Below are positions 41,944 to 52,799 of a DNA stretch of 64,000 nucleotides, one piece after another. The DNA is from Erigeron canadensis. Taxonomy: Eukaryota; Streptophyta; Magnoliopsida; Asterales; Asteraceae. Within the stretch, counting starts at the first letter, position 1, and each line of letters starts with the position of its first letter. Both the position numbers and the translations under genes were made by a program. The notes beneath the pieces are model-generated. The model was not told where the DNA came from. It searched no databases and saw only the letters and a list, made by a program, of their open reading frames with translations. The stretch covers positions 7,378,735 to 7,442,734 of the forward strand of contig NC_057769.1 of NCBI RefSeq assembly GCF_010389155.1. The letters run 5' to 3'.

Positions 41944-43230
41944 TTTATTATAGGGATAAGTGTTCCGGAATGCAGTCAACTCATGCTCAAAAGTTATTGT
42001 GTGTCCGAACTCTAGGTTAACTTTATTGTGTCCAGGAAACTTGTTCAACAGTCCCATAGCATGCAAAAGTGACCGGGTAAGAAGTTAGCTAGTCACCACT
42101 TTCACTTAACTCACCGGAAACTGCAAATACTCGCCGGAAAACTTAAAAATCCGATTAAACCTTCGTTTATTCGAATTAGACCACGAAATTCGCACCAAAA
42201 AACTTAAAAATCAACCGCGAACAAACCCTCAACAAAAGTTAAACCGATTGAGACTCGCCGGAAAATTCACCAACTCGCCGGAAAAATTAAAATCACCATA
42301 ACTTTGTTGTTTCTTCGAGTTTCGACTTGAAACCAACACCAAACTGCTCAAAATTGATGTCGCACAAATCCTAACTGAAAACATTCTCGATCAGATCCTT
42401 GCCGGAAAAACGATTCTTGCCGGAAACAGTGACCGTCAACAACCTTCAACCAATTAGAAAAATTGAAGATATCACCAAGTTCAGAATATTCTCGCGAAGT
42501 AATCCTTATGATTTTCAAGATAATTCGATGCAAAACGACGTCGAAGGCGGCGAGCCGACGAGGATGACTAGGAGGATGATAATGAAGGTGAGCCAAAGAC
42601 GAAAGGAGGAGGAGCAGCAGCTGCGACCCTAACAGTGGTTGGTGGTAGGATACAACAAACCAAACCCAAGATCCACTTAAAACCCTTGATTCCTCGTGAA
42701 AGCTTATATGGTAGCGGCGGTACTTAATTATATTGAATGTTGTTTCTGGATGATTAGTAATCATGTTTTTGTTATCAAGATTTAAAACCAGCTCCCCTCT
42801 TGGATTTGTTACAACCACCCGGCCACTAACTTTCCCTCTTTTTTTGTTTTGATTTCCCCGGAAAAACCAGCTCCCCTCTTTGATTTATTTTATGCAGTTT
42901 GATGGGTTTGTTGATGTTAGATTGAATTTGTGATTTCGGAGACACCACCGTTGATTGATGGATATATAGCAGATATATAGAAGAGAGCAGCATCATCATC
43001 TGTTTGTGTATAATTTTTATGAATAGGTGTATATATTTTTAAAGGTTATACATAGAAAACATATGACGTGGAGAGTCAACCGGTTACAAATATCCATAAT
43101 CCCATTTTATGTTTATAATAACCATAACTTCAAGTTTCCTTAACACAATAAAGTTGACCTAGACTTCGTGCACACAATAACTTTTGAGCATTAGTTGACT
43201 GCATTCCGGCGCACTAATCCCTCTATTATA
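41944..43230. mobile_element. Pack-MULE-like element with ~85-bp terminal inverted repeats and 9-bp target duplication
   Basis: The element is 41953-43221 (1269 bp). The left end GGGATAAGTGTTCCGGAATG matches the reverse complement of the right end (GGGATTAGTGCGCCGGAATG), and about 85 bp pair overall. Flanks: TTTATTATA (41944-41952) and TCTATTATA (43222-43230), a 9-bp duplication with one mismatch as for Mutator-like elements. The interior is more GC-rich than its surroundings, with repeated CGCCGGAAAA words and an open frame at 42399-42632 (+, 77 codons). No transposase. The interior resembles captured genic DNA; its origin is unknown. Confidence 0.78.
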
Positions 43231-45652
43231 TTTCTTCCTCTTTGTATATAGTCCTTTCACAGCTTTATTTTATATAAAAAAACCATTTTACAAGATCCGT
43301 ATAGTATAACTAACAAGATTGTAACTTGACAGTTGAAATCTTCTATAAATATCAGTATGTTAATCATTAAGTCATGCATTAATTTTAATTTTTAACAATG
43401 TTTTTCTTCACAAAATAAATAAATAAAGTGATTAGACATAAACAACACAACATAATAACTATATCTAGTCTCGTTATAAATACGGTAGAGTTAAAAGACG
43501 TTGATGTAGATAGTAACTCATTGGCAAAAAAAAAAAAAAGGAATGAACGACGTAATCTTCTATCAAATAATTTAAGTTTATGAATGAAAACAAAATGGAA
43601 TGCTAGGCCAATATTGAGTTGGTCGGTCGGAAAAGTGGTTAGTGACTGGGTGGCGTGGGGTGGACGGTGGTCCCACCATCGTCCTTCTCTATACGACACT
43701 CTTCCGGTAGGTCCATCCATCCTTTTTTTTTTCCTATAATTACTTTCCAATTGTACCCTTCAACCCAGCCTGCCTATAGCATCTTTCTTTCGCATGCACA
43801 TGTTTTTTCTTTTACATTTCTTTAATACATTCAGATGCTGGGTAGCATTCTTTGACATTAAACAAATTACATTATAATTTGTGATTTGATCTAATTTAAT
43901 ATATATTATTATCCTGACTTTGAAAAATGTAACTTTAAATATGTTTTAAGCTTTTCAATTATACAAAGGGCTAATAACGTGTCAATAATGGAAAACAGAC
44001 ATTGTCATAACATTATAATTTCATTATTAAAGTTCAGCGCAAATGTTGTTAGTTATTTATCTGTTTTATCTTTTAGAAGAATGGTTTGAAATTTAATTAT
44101 TTCAAAAACTTTATTGTAAACATTTATTATTACTTTACATAAATGATTATATATACACTTATTGAATCTAGATATAATTGGAGATGCAGATCCAAACATC
44201 GCATGTTTTCTTAGTTGGTTTTAGTTTCTATATGTTTGTAGGTGTATGTTTTAATGAGTTTTATCATGTCCATTATTTTGTTTAAAAATTATCAGTATCA
44301 TTTATGTGTTCACATGATTTCCTAAAATGGTTGGTGCATTTGTTTATTAGATGGATGTTTTTGGAGTTGGGATGTTAGATGTGGACGATTAATTAGTTGT
44401 CTAAAAATGGCAGTATATTAGGTTACAATGTAATGGGACGTTTTGTGTCGAACAATCAAGCATACAATTTTTTCTTTTCGTCAATGTGTGGTTAGCCTAC
44501 TTGTTAGAGTCTGATGTCTTTTAAAGAGAAGATCTTGTATATTTGAGATGAATGAATTTATGATATTTGGATAGTTTAGGATATTAAAAGCAAAATTGTA
44601 TTCTCCTATACATACACAAACTAATAATCTTTAGTGTTTAGGAGACAAACTTCACTCTCTACTAATTAAAGAAAAAAAGGTTACCAAAAAAAAAAAAAAG
44701 TTACAAAAACAAGCGTTGAACGATGAATCTGAAGGCAATATTTACTTGATTACCCAAAGCTCTCGATTATCATAATGAGCGAATACTTGAACACATAGTC
44801 AAGGATCACAATAACCTCATACTTATGGATATATGCATTCTATTGCAAAGCCAAAAAATTTACCAGGTGGATCGAGTGAAAAGTAGTAACATCCAGGATG
44901 ACAGTATATAACGAACAGATCGAGAGGGATATGTCATATGTCATATATATTTTCACATTGTGTTATCTCCAGTGTAGAAGGGATAAAACAGCCAAATACG
45001 TCAAAATTATAAGCAGGATTACTTGATTAGTTACTTTTAACTATAAAGGTATGTATTGTCACATAGACTTGAGTTGAACTAATACATATGATGATCTATA
45101 ACTATATGAGTACTTTATAGTGGTTAATGCAATATAACAAATTTCTTTAAATTGATGAGCCAAATCACCTAATAGAGACTTGTGTGTACGTACCCTTCAT
45201 TGATGGGTACTCTTAACTCCTAACAATCTCATGGTCTTAAATGCAATGGTTTAGTCCACTAACTACAATTGATCACCATTTTAGTATTCATTCAACATTT
45301 CTAACACAAACACATATGATTTCCCTAACATGATAAAAGTGAACCATAAAGTCAATCACCTAAAAAGTACTCATCATTTAAACAACTATGACTATCCTCC
45401 TCTGCCTTCAAAAAGTTTTCTTAACTATATATTATAGTTAAAAAATTAGGTAAACTAATAGTTATGTATGTACTTTATACTTCTCATAAATTCTCATTAT
45501 GTCAAAATAACTTGTATTTAACTTGAAATATTCAGATATGGTTAGTTTTAGTCGTACTTGAAACAACTTTGAATGGTAGTGTATTGGCAATTGAAGTTTA
45601 AATTCCACTTTAATAATTGAAATATAAATATAAATATTTTAATTTTTTTTAT
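43231..45652. other. Intergenic, no gene recognised
   Basis: AT-rich sequence between two DNA transposons. The minus-strand open frame at 43385-43750 lacks any recognisable domain. No RNA gene or repeat array seen. Confidence 0.5.
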
Positions 45653-45883
45653 TAGAGTAAATTACACATATGATACCTGAAGTATACGCAAAATTACGAT
45701 TTTGATACCTCACATGCAAGACAGGTGACTTGACTTAACGGTCAAATAGACGACCGTCAGCGATAGGTATGGTCAGTGTAAGTTTTTGACAACGATAGGT
45801 ATGTCTCGCGTATATTTTAAATTGTAGGTATGACCAGTGTAGTTTCAAACAAACATCAGGTATGATTTTTGTAATTTACCCTA
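45653..45883. mobile_element. MITE with AGAGTAAATTACA / TGTAATTTACCCT termini
   Basis: Left end AGAGTAAATTACACATATGA and right end (reverse complement AGGGTAAATTACAAAAATCA) are imperfect inverted repeats that continue with ATACCTGA. The interior repeats GATAGGTATG words. About 231 bp, non-coding. No convincing target duplication, so the class is open. Confidence 0.65.
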
Positions 45884-46186
45884 TGATTAATAGTTAGAGA
45901 AACCGGTTATAAACTTGAAAAAGTTATTAAAATTGGACAGATAAATTCATCAAAAATGATGGTTTATAGAAACCTATATGACATGACATGAGTCATGACA
46001 ATGTCATAAGCTTGGTAAATCTCATAGTACTCGAAATGCTTTAACATAACATCCACTATGATGAATACTTTTTTTAGCCGTTTTGTATAGTTCTTTGAAT
46101 TTTTATTTTCGCCCTTTTGGCGATTTTAATTATATGCCGCCCGTGCCTTGACCAGAAAATATTCAGATTCCCGACTAGGCATTTTC

Positions 46187-46374
46187 AGCAGCGACATCGC
46201 TCATGGAAGTGACTGACACGTCTCCACATACGACAAACACACGCGTCGGTGACCACTTTGACTAGAGCATTAGCAGCGACATCGCTACTAATACTCTATG
46301 TCACGTCATCTTCCACCAAACGACTGCATTAATTTATTTGACCTGTTGACCAAAGTATAAGCAGCGACGTCGCT
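46187..46374. repeat. Three copies of palindromic motif AGCAGCGACATCGCT
   Basis: AGCAGCGACATCGCT at 46187-46201 and 46272-46286, and AGCAGCGACGTCGCT at 46360-46374. A fourth copy is at 47592-47606. Each has GCGAC/GTCGC complementarity. Such clustered short repeats resemble subterminal repeats of CACTA-type elements, but no terminal CACTA pair could be fixed. Confidence 0.7.
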
Positions 46375-47626
46375 ACTAATACTTTCTTCGAAATTCGAAT
46401 ATAAAGGGACATCCCCATCCATCCATTACTTATCCTCTTTCTTATAGTTTATTCTTGTTTCTCTCCTCTTCCGCAAAAATCCGGCCATATCACCCTTTTT
46501 CTCCCATTTTTACAATCAGGTCACTAATTTATCAACAAAACTAATACTAACAAACCTATTAAATTCCAAAAATTAACATATCAACCATAACAAAACTAAT
46601 AAAAACCAACAACAATACTAACATATCAATATTATCAATTAACAAAACTATAAAAAACACAAATAATAACAATCAAAAAGGGATAATAGCCTGAAAATAC
46701 ATACCAAAATATGGGATGGCCGGAAAAGTCAGGGAGAGCCGGAAAAATCAAACTGTGGTACGTGGCTGGAAACGTGTGGTGGCCGAAAAAGTCGTTGCTG
46801 AAAGTCCAGATAGGTCATTGCTAATACTTCGTTGGGAAAGTGTAGTGTTTTATGTTAGCGATATGTTAGTGTTAGTGCCCATATGGTAATAGTGTAAAAA
46901 CATATAATTGTTTTAGTAATTTTGTTAGAATATTTGTATTTTTAATGAACGATTATGTAAAAATTTGATAAAAAGAAATTATTAAAAATGTATAAAAGAT
47001 AAGTGTAAAATAATATAGATAAAAATAAGTATAAAAACAAGTTCTAAAAAGTATTACAAAAACAAGTCAAAAAAATATAGATACAAATAAGTATAAAACT
47101 AAATAAACAAGTTTGTATAAAAAGTATATACAAAAATAAATAGAAAAAGGTCTATATAAAAGTAACTATAAAAAGGTTTAAAATATTAATAGGAAAATTT
47201 ATACAAAAATATTAAAAAATGTAAGTACAAATTACTAGCGTCATCATTTAATTATACCTCCTTGGTATAGAAATCGTTAATGTCATAGTCAAATCATATT
47301 CTCAAAAGAATTAATCCGAAACGTAAAAGGTTTACAATATATTTATATCAACAATATTAATAAACATATATGTGCCTACCATATGTAAATATATATATTA
47401 TAAGTATGTATGGATACCTGGTGAGTGAATGAAGAAGCAAAATTAACAAATGAAAAAACTGAGAGCAATGAAAGCGATAGAACAAAGCGATACAAGAATG
47501 CAAATGAACGAACTCGTAAATCGTATATAACAGAAAAAATATACTGTTGACCGTCATATTCAACAATGTATTTTGTCCGTACTCGACTTTAAGCAGCGAC
47601 ATCGCTGCTAAAAGTCGCTGCTTAAA

Positions 47627-47964
47627 GTCTGGTAAGATTACTTTTTTTTTTGAAAGGTGTGAATCATTTGCTCGCAACAGGGATTTAGCTAACATTGTCT
47701 TAATTGGGTCCGCGCTAGAGAGCCCCTTCACCCTCAATACCTAGTAGGAGGAGAAACTCTCAACTAAACCACCCGAAGACACGACATTTAATTGGGATAA
47801 AATTCTGCCCCTCTGCATGACTCAAACATGCTTCACTAGAGGATTTTATTTGTGAAATTCCTAGACATGTCCTTCCCATGTCTCGAACTCGAGACCTCCA
47901 GCATATAAAACTGGTAATATTGGTCGTAACAGGAGATCTAGCTTACGTTGTCTAGTAAGATTGC
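47627..47964 (-). mobile_element. SINE family C, copy 2, with 15-bp target duplication
   Basis: The element 47642-47949, minus strand. Flanks GTCTGGTAAGATTAC (47627-47641) and GTCTAGTAAGATTGC (47950-47964) differ at two positions. The minus strand shows GGTCTCGAGTTCGAGAC (box-B region), GGGGCTCTCTAGCGCGGACC and a poly-A end. It aligns with 38843-39173 with many substitutions, so this copy is older. Confidence 0.82.
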
Positions 47965-48618
47965 TAATACTGTTGGTCAGCCTATCAGGCAATTGTAGGA
48001 ATGTGAGACATGGATAATGAGTAACATTTTCATGTTTTTATGCTTAACTTTTCATAATATAAAAGTTGATTCGTACATTTTATTTTAATCGTAACATGTA
48101 CACCATCATTGACTCATTGTTACTAAGACTAAGATATATATAAAAAATGACGTATAATAGTTATATTAAATTTAGTAAAAGTTTGTGAACCAATGGTTGC
48201 TCTATACTTCAGACCTTTAGACTTCAGTGATAGATATGTACCTGGTAATTTTTGTAGACGTATTGCATATATCTTATCTATATATATTGTCACGGTAATC
48301 AGATTATTTGACAGTGAAAGTTTGAAGGCGACCTTCATTATCCTTCGTCGATACAAGTGTCTATTAAAATTACGTGACATATTTTACTTTCTCAAAAGAA
48401 AAATCAACAAAAAGTCATGCAAAATTCATTATAGATTGTATCTTTTATGCCTTGAATGAATAATGAATCACCTTAAACGTTGTTATATAGTTGTTTATCA
48501 AGCTATCTAGATTATTTTTATGTGGTTTTAAAGTTGATTAATTGAAGGGAACAAAAAAAAGTAAAAAAACATTGTTCAAAAAAATTAAACTAATTATTAT
48601 ACGTTGTATCTTTATTAC

Positions 48619-48735
48619 CAAAGATTTTTTATTTTTTTTAATAATCCACCCCAACAATTGTGGTGAGACTCAAACCTTAAACTTTCAAAATCAAAAACCT
48701 TGGTCACCAACTTCATTGTTTATATCTACAAAGAT
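48619..48735 (-). mobile_element. Short SINE, family B, copy 1
   Basis: The element 48626-48728 on the minus strand: AGTTGGTGACCAAGG head, GGTTTGAGTCTCACC box B, GTTGGGGTGGATTATTA and an A-rich end. CAAAGAT flanks both sides (48619-48625, 48729-48735). It matches the first ~95 bases of 61320-61500. Confidence 0.68.
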
Positions 48736-49061
48736 GGGTCGTGTGATAGATAAATTCCTTTTTTAACGTTTTTTTTTTTTTTTTTAAAGAAACTAGAATA
48801 ATTAAACATAAAATATAATGAAAATTGGAGTAGACCCAATTCAAGACTTGCATGGTTAAGTGTGGTTGTGATTTTTGAACAGTATGATTATTCATGAGTC
48901 ATGAATCATGATAGGCTCTCATTTCTTGTTCAGCCCAGCTAACTCAAATTAGACTAGGCCCAATTAAAGACTTGCATGGGTCGGTCCACTTATATTCAAA
49001 TTATATTAGGCCCACTTATATATAGTTAGACACTTAGACGTGTGAAGTCTATCTTAGATTA

Positions 49062-49100
49062 CTAGATGTAGAACCCGTGTGAAAACACAGGCTAAAGTTG
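49062..49100 (-). mobile_element. Helitron-type 3' terminus downstream of the RPA-like gene
   Basis: On the minus strand: CCTGTGTTTTCACACGGG (7-bp stem with one G-T pair), then TTCTACAT and CTAG/T, with CTAG at 49062-49065. This is the standard plant Helitron 3' end. The RPA-like gene on the same strand stops about 100 bases before it, so it probably lies inside the element. The 5' end was not found. Confidence 0.6.
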
Positions 49101-49168
49101 GAAAAAATTTTAAATAATTAAAACAAAAAATTATTAACAAATATATGTTTTATTAAAATTTTAGAAAA

Positions 49169-50875
49169 CTAAAATTTGGTGCTGATTTTATAAACCACCG
49201 AAAGTAGTGGGTTAAATCTGAAAATATTGTCTAATCTAATCCTAAAATATCTACCCTGATTATTTAGCATCAAAACCACCTTTAATCTAAGAGTGTGTCT
49301 ATTAGAAAAGGTAACTACCTTTTCAGTTTCAAGAATGTCTTCCACATACTTTCTAGGAGTGACAACCAAGAAATCATTGCGAAGTGGGTAATTAGTTTGA
49401 GTTGACAATTGGGTCAAAGTTGTTGATGTACCCTCTTTATCACCTTTGGCTATCAGACTAAAACAACATAAGAATATTAACAGATGCTTTAAACTACAAA
49501 ATGCATGTTAATGGTATAAGTTTAACTGAGAAAGCATGATACTAACCTCCTTCTTAACTTGTTTGCCTCATCAAGATCTTCATTGAAAAAAGTTCGAGCA
49601 CCAAACTTATCATTCTGAACACCAAGCATTTCTGCATACATTTTACCAAAAAAAAACAATCAGTGACAAAAAAAAAAAACAGGGCTTCAAAAGTAACAAA
49701 GATTTATGTACACATACCATTCCACAGTTTCACCCTCACATGTTGCAGGATGACAATCACCATCTCATTAGTTTGAGTATTAGAAGACACATATTTATGA
49801 AATTCATCAGCAAAGTCACCCCCAAAAAAGTACATTTAAGCACAACACCCCTATTTAAGCAACACAAAATTAGAGTTAATATGCAGAAAACACTTCACAA
49901 CTCAGTAACTATGTAATCATTTAATACTAATCATACTATTGATGGTCTAAAATTTTTCTGAATCATATGCATATGTAATCCTCCAGTATTGATGGTCTCA
50001 AATTTTTCTGAATACTAATCATATACATATCTATTTCATTCAATACTAATCATACTATTGACAATAAATACACTTCTCATTCAATACTAATCATACATAT
50101 CTATACTCATTAAATACTCATCATATATACTAATCATGTGTAGCATTAAATACTAATCATATGTAGAATAATATCAAAAAGCTTACTCCAAGTCCTGCAA
50201 ATCGAATATGAGTCTTTTAGTCTCTTTAGCTTTAGTTGTCCAGATGTCCAAATCACCACACCAAGCAAGCCTACCCAGAACATCTATATATACAGAAATG
50301 TAGTTCATATTATGACAACTTGAACAAAATATATATAGACAATTAATTTGGAAATATTTATAATAGTAACACTAACCAACTATTTTAACTTCTGCAGTTT
50401 TGCCTTTGTTAATGTCATCAAACTTCCAGAAGTGAAACCCATAAGGATCACCACTGAATGCTTCAACAGGAGTCACAGAGGTACAACGATAAAAGTTGAT
50501 CTTCTTCTTTAGACCTACAACAGGATATAAATCACCCTGGACACCCACGCCAAATTTACGAAGAACATAAACACCATCTTCCTTAATAAGATCTTCAAAG
50601 TTTGGAATTAATTCATTCCTGACACACGCTTGAATTTGATGTCCCTAAAATCAAGCATAAGACAGAATGAATTTTTATGAATATTAAACCAAGAATACAT
50701 CAACCAAGATTATATGAACAAATCAAGTTACCTTCTCGTCGATGAAGATATAGTCTTGCCTATAGCTTTGTCTCCACTTCTTAATACATCTAACTTTGAT
50801 GTTCCAAAAGGATTGCCCAGGATCAAGTTGCTCAACAAAGCTTAGATTGCCATTATTATTATTATCATTTGCCAT
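49169..50875 (-). pseudogene. RPA1-like OB-fold protein remnant (replication protein A 70 kDa-like / DUF223)
   Basis: The start at 50875 reads MANDNNNNGNLSFVEQLDPG. Exons read by splice sites: 50732-50875, 50377-50644, 50187-50283, about 49736-49850, a short exon about 49554-49633, and a last exon from about 49458. OB-fold text of the plant RPA1-like family: WNIKVRCIKKWRQSYRQ, YVLRKFGV, FHFWKFDDI, DVLGRLAWCGD. In the fourth exon a one-base loss in a C5A6 run (49819-49829) shifts the frame before DFADEFHKYV, so the protein as read is broken. The C-terminal zinc-ribbon region of full RPA1 is absent. Family members bind single-stranded DNA; plant Helitrons commonly carry such genes. Intron 3 holds a minisatellite of ATTCAATACTAATCATAC-like units (about 49920-50170). 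Confidence 0.75.
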
Positions 50876-51588
50876 GGTTTAGAGAAACAGATTAAGTAGA
50901 GAGAGAGAGAAAGTTTACAGATTTTTGGTTGTGATATAATAAGGTATGAATAATACTAATCAGGGTTATGTATCTCCCATTCCTTATCCCTATGCACCAT
51001 AATCCCGCTCAAAATATATGTATATATATATATAGATTTACTCTATATGTGAGACAATTAAAGTTAAAATCAAATTTTGAATCCCATTAAGCATTTAATT
51101 AGGGATGTGATTTGTGTGGTGAACTTGTACTTCCCTGCAAAGATGCTCCCTGTAACACTTGCTTTCGGCTTTCCCTCCAAATTCATTAAATCCTCACACA
51201 CATAACCCTCCACTAACTACAATTCCCTGCAAAATAAACCTAGGAAACTACATATTTCCCTGCAAATATACCATTTCAAGTATATACATATAGATAAACG
51301 CATCCTACATTAAACATATACATATACATACGAAATTTTATACACTAAACACATTGTGACATAAGCCATTAGGTGTATAAGATGTGTATAATCTAGTGAA
51401 AGTGGCTTAAGCAATTGACACATAAGGCTTAAGTAATGCAATCACCTAAGCTCCTTTAGTAGGAAAGGGAGATACTTCAAGATAAACATTTGAATAATTG
51501 TCCAGGTGTATTATTCCAATCAAAACCAAGACTTCATGCTTTTTTCCCCTTGTATTTTAAGCTAAATATCGAAACAACCTTAATTCTA
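50847..51588. repeat. 742-bp direct repeat, left copy (R1)
   Basis: Begins TTGCCATTATTATTATTATC, includes the ATG and first codons of the RPA-like gene and its presumed promoter, and ends CCTTAATTCTA. It is nearly identical to 56730-57471: a few substitutions, a 4-base change in a GA run and a 4-base ATTA difference. The two copies flank the Mutator-like element in the same orientation. Confidence 0.95.
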
Positions 51589-51601
51589 GAGAGAACGACA
51601 C

Positions 51602-51813
51602 AAATGGTCCCTGTGGTTTACCCAAAACATCACCGTTCGTCCTTATGGTTCAATAACCTCACCGGCAGTCCTTTATAGGAGGATAAGGTTCACCTTTAGT
51701 CCTTTCGGATAATGATCGTTATACCTCCTCCATTACCACCCCACGTGCGCTCCATGTGAGGGGTAATCCAGACTTTTCCCCCTCCACTTGTGTCTACAGG
51801 CTCTTTTTTGTCT
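51602..51813 (+). repeat. MULE left terminal inverted repeat
   Basis: Pairs with 56520-56731. Runs from AAATGGTCCCTGTGG to TCTACAGGCTCTTTTTTGTCT. Contains CACGTGCGC and GATCGTTATACC words kept in both arms. Confidence 0.92.
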
Positions 51814-51944
51814 TATATATATATACTCCACTCCACCCATATTAGAATCAAACGACCATTTTACATAACAAAATTAGTTTTGGCAATAATATTTCTTCCC
51901 TCCCGCCCTCCCACATTCATACGAACCCAACAACAAATTCAAGA

Positions 51945-52395
51945 ATGGTGTTTTGTGGGTGTGGAAAGCAAGAAATAATCATTACATCATGGACACCCAA
52001 AAACCCAGGAAGACGATTCTATGCTTGTCCTAACCAGGTTTGATTTCGGTTCATTTCAATTAGGTTTTTACTATGAACAAAAATTGAATTGGGGGTTTTA
52101 TCTTGAATAGGGTTCTAAGTGCAAATTCATAGGATGGTTTGATCCACCAATGTGTCAACGATCCACTGATATCATACCAGGACCTGCTAAAATCGAAGAA
52201 CAAATTAGAAGCAAAACTCCAAGAAAAAGATTGGGAAGTGAAGAAATTGAAGACACTGTTGGTGGTTGCTACAATTGTAATTGTCTTTCTCGTGTCTATG
52301 TTGTTGGTTTAAACCAAATGTGTGTAGTCTTTTGTATTTGGAAGATATTGTCAGTTTATGGTTTGGATGACAATAAATTGAGAATATTTTGTTGA
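51945..52395 (+). CDS. Small GRF-type zinc-finger protein encoded within the MULE
   Basis: Two exons, 51945-52037 and 52111-52395, phase 0 with a GT-AG intron, giving an intact 125-aa protein. Residues 1-50 form a GRF zinc finger: CGCG, then TSWTPKNPGRRFYACPN, KCKFIGWFDPPMC and RSTDIIPG, with paired Cys spaced as in the family. A basic stretch (RSKTPRKRLG) and a mildly hydrophobic end (VVFCIWKILSV) follow. GRF fingers bind nucleic acid in other proteins (known for some topoisomerase and nuclease partners). Small plant GRF proteins have no established role. It starts about 120 bases inside the left repeat, behind a TATA box, and faces the transposase gene, the place mudrB holds in MuDR. That it helps transposition is inference. 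Confidence 0.82.
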
Positions 52396-52799
52396 CATAT
52401 TTGTGTTTTTTGACAAAGATATACATGACAAATATATACATGACAACTATATACTTGACAAATATAAACATGACAAATATAAACAACACAAAATGGACAT
52501 AAGTAGCAGATTACGTAACCAAAAGATCAATGTAGCAGATTACATACCCAAGTGACCAATGTAGCAAATTACATACCCAAAAGACTAAAGTATGAAATTA
52601 CATAATACATAAGTAGCCAAAGACATAATACATAAGTAGCTTAAAGTTCCAAAAGATGAGACATTTCATAACCACATAAGTAGCAAATTACATGACATTA
52701 TTGATTGCTAGTAGATGAGACATTGCTTTTGAGCCTACATCTTTTACCACTTGGACTTCGAATAATATTGCTAGTAGATGCTCTTACACTTGCAGTAGC

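Noticed and set aside
42348..42818. 156-codon minus-strand open frame
   Set aside because: Lies inside the Pack-MULE-like element, crosses its low-complexity interior and shows no domain; the codon pattern does not support a protein.
43385..43750. 121-codon minus-strand frame
   Set aside because: Composition of random AT-rich sequence, no domain and no splice context.
45653..45883. Assignment of this MITE to the Mutator or mariner class
   Set aside because: Neither a 9-bp nor a TA target duplication is convincing, so the class was left open.
46843..46847. TAGTG as the right end of a CACTA element
   Set aside because: No paired CACTA end with a 3-bp duplication could be found to the left; five bases alone are chance.
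50098..50120. TCTATACTCATTAAATACTC as a Helitron 5' end on the plus strand
   Set aside because: It is part of the minisatellite in the RPA-like intron and has the wrong orientation for the 3' end at 49062.
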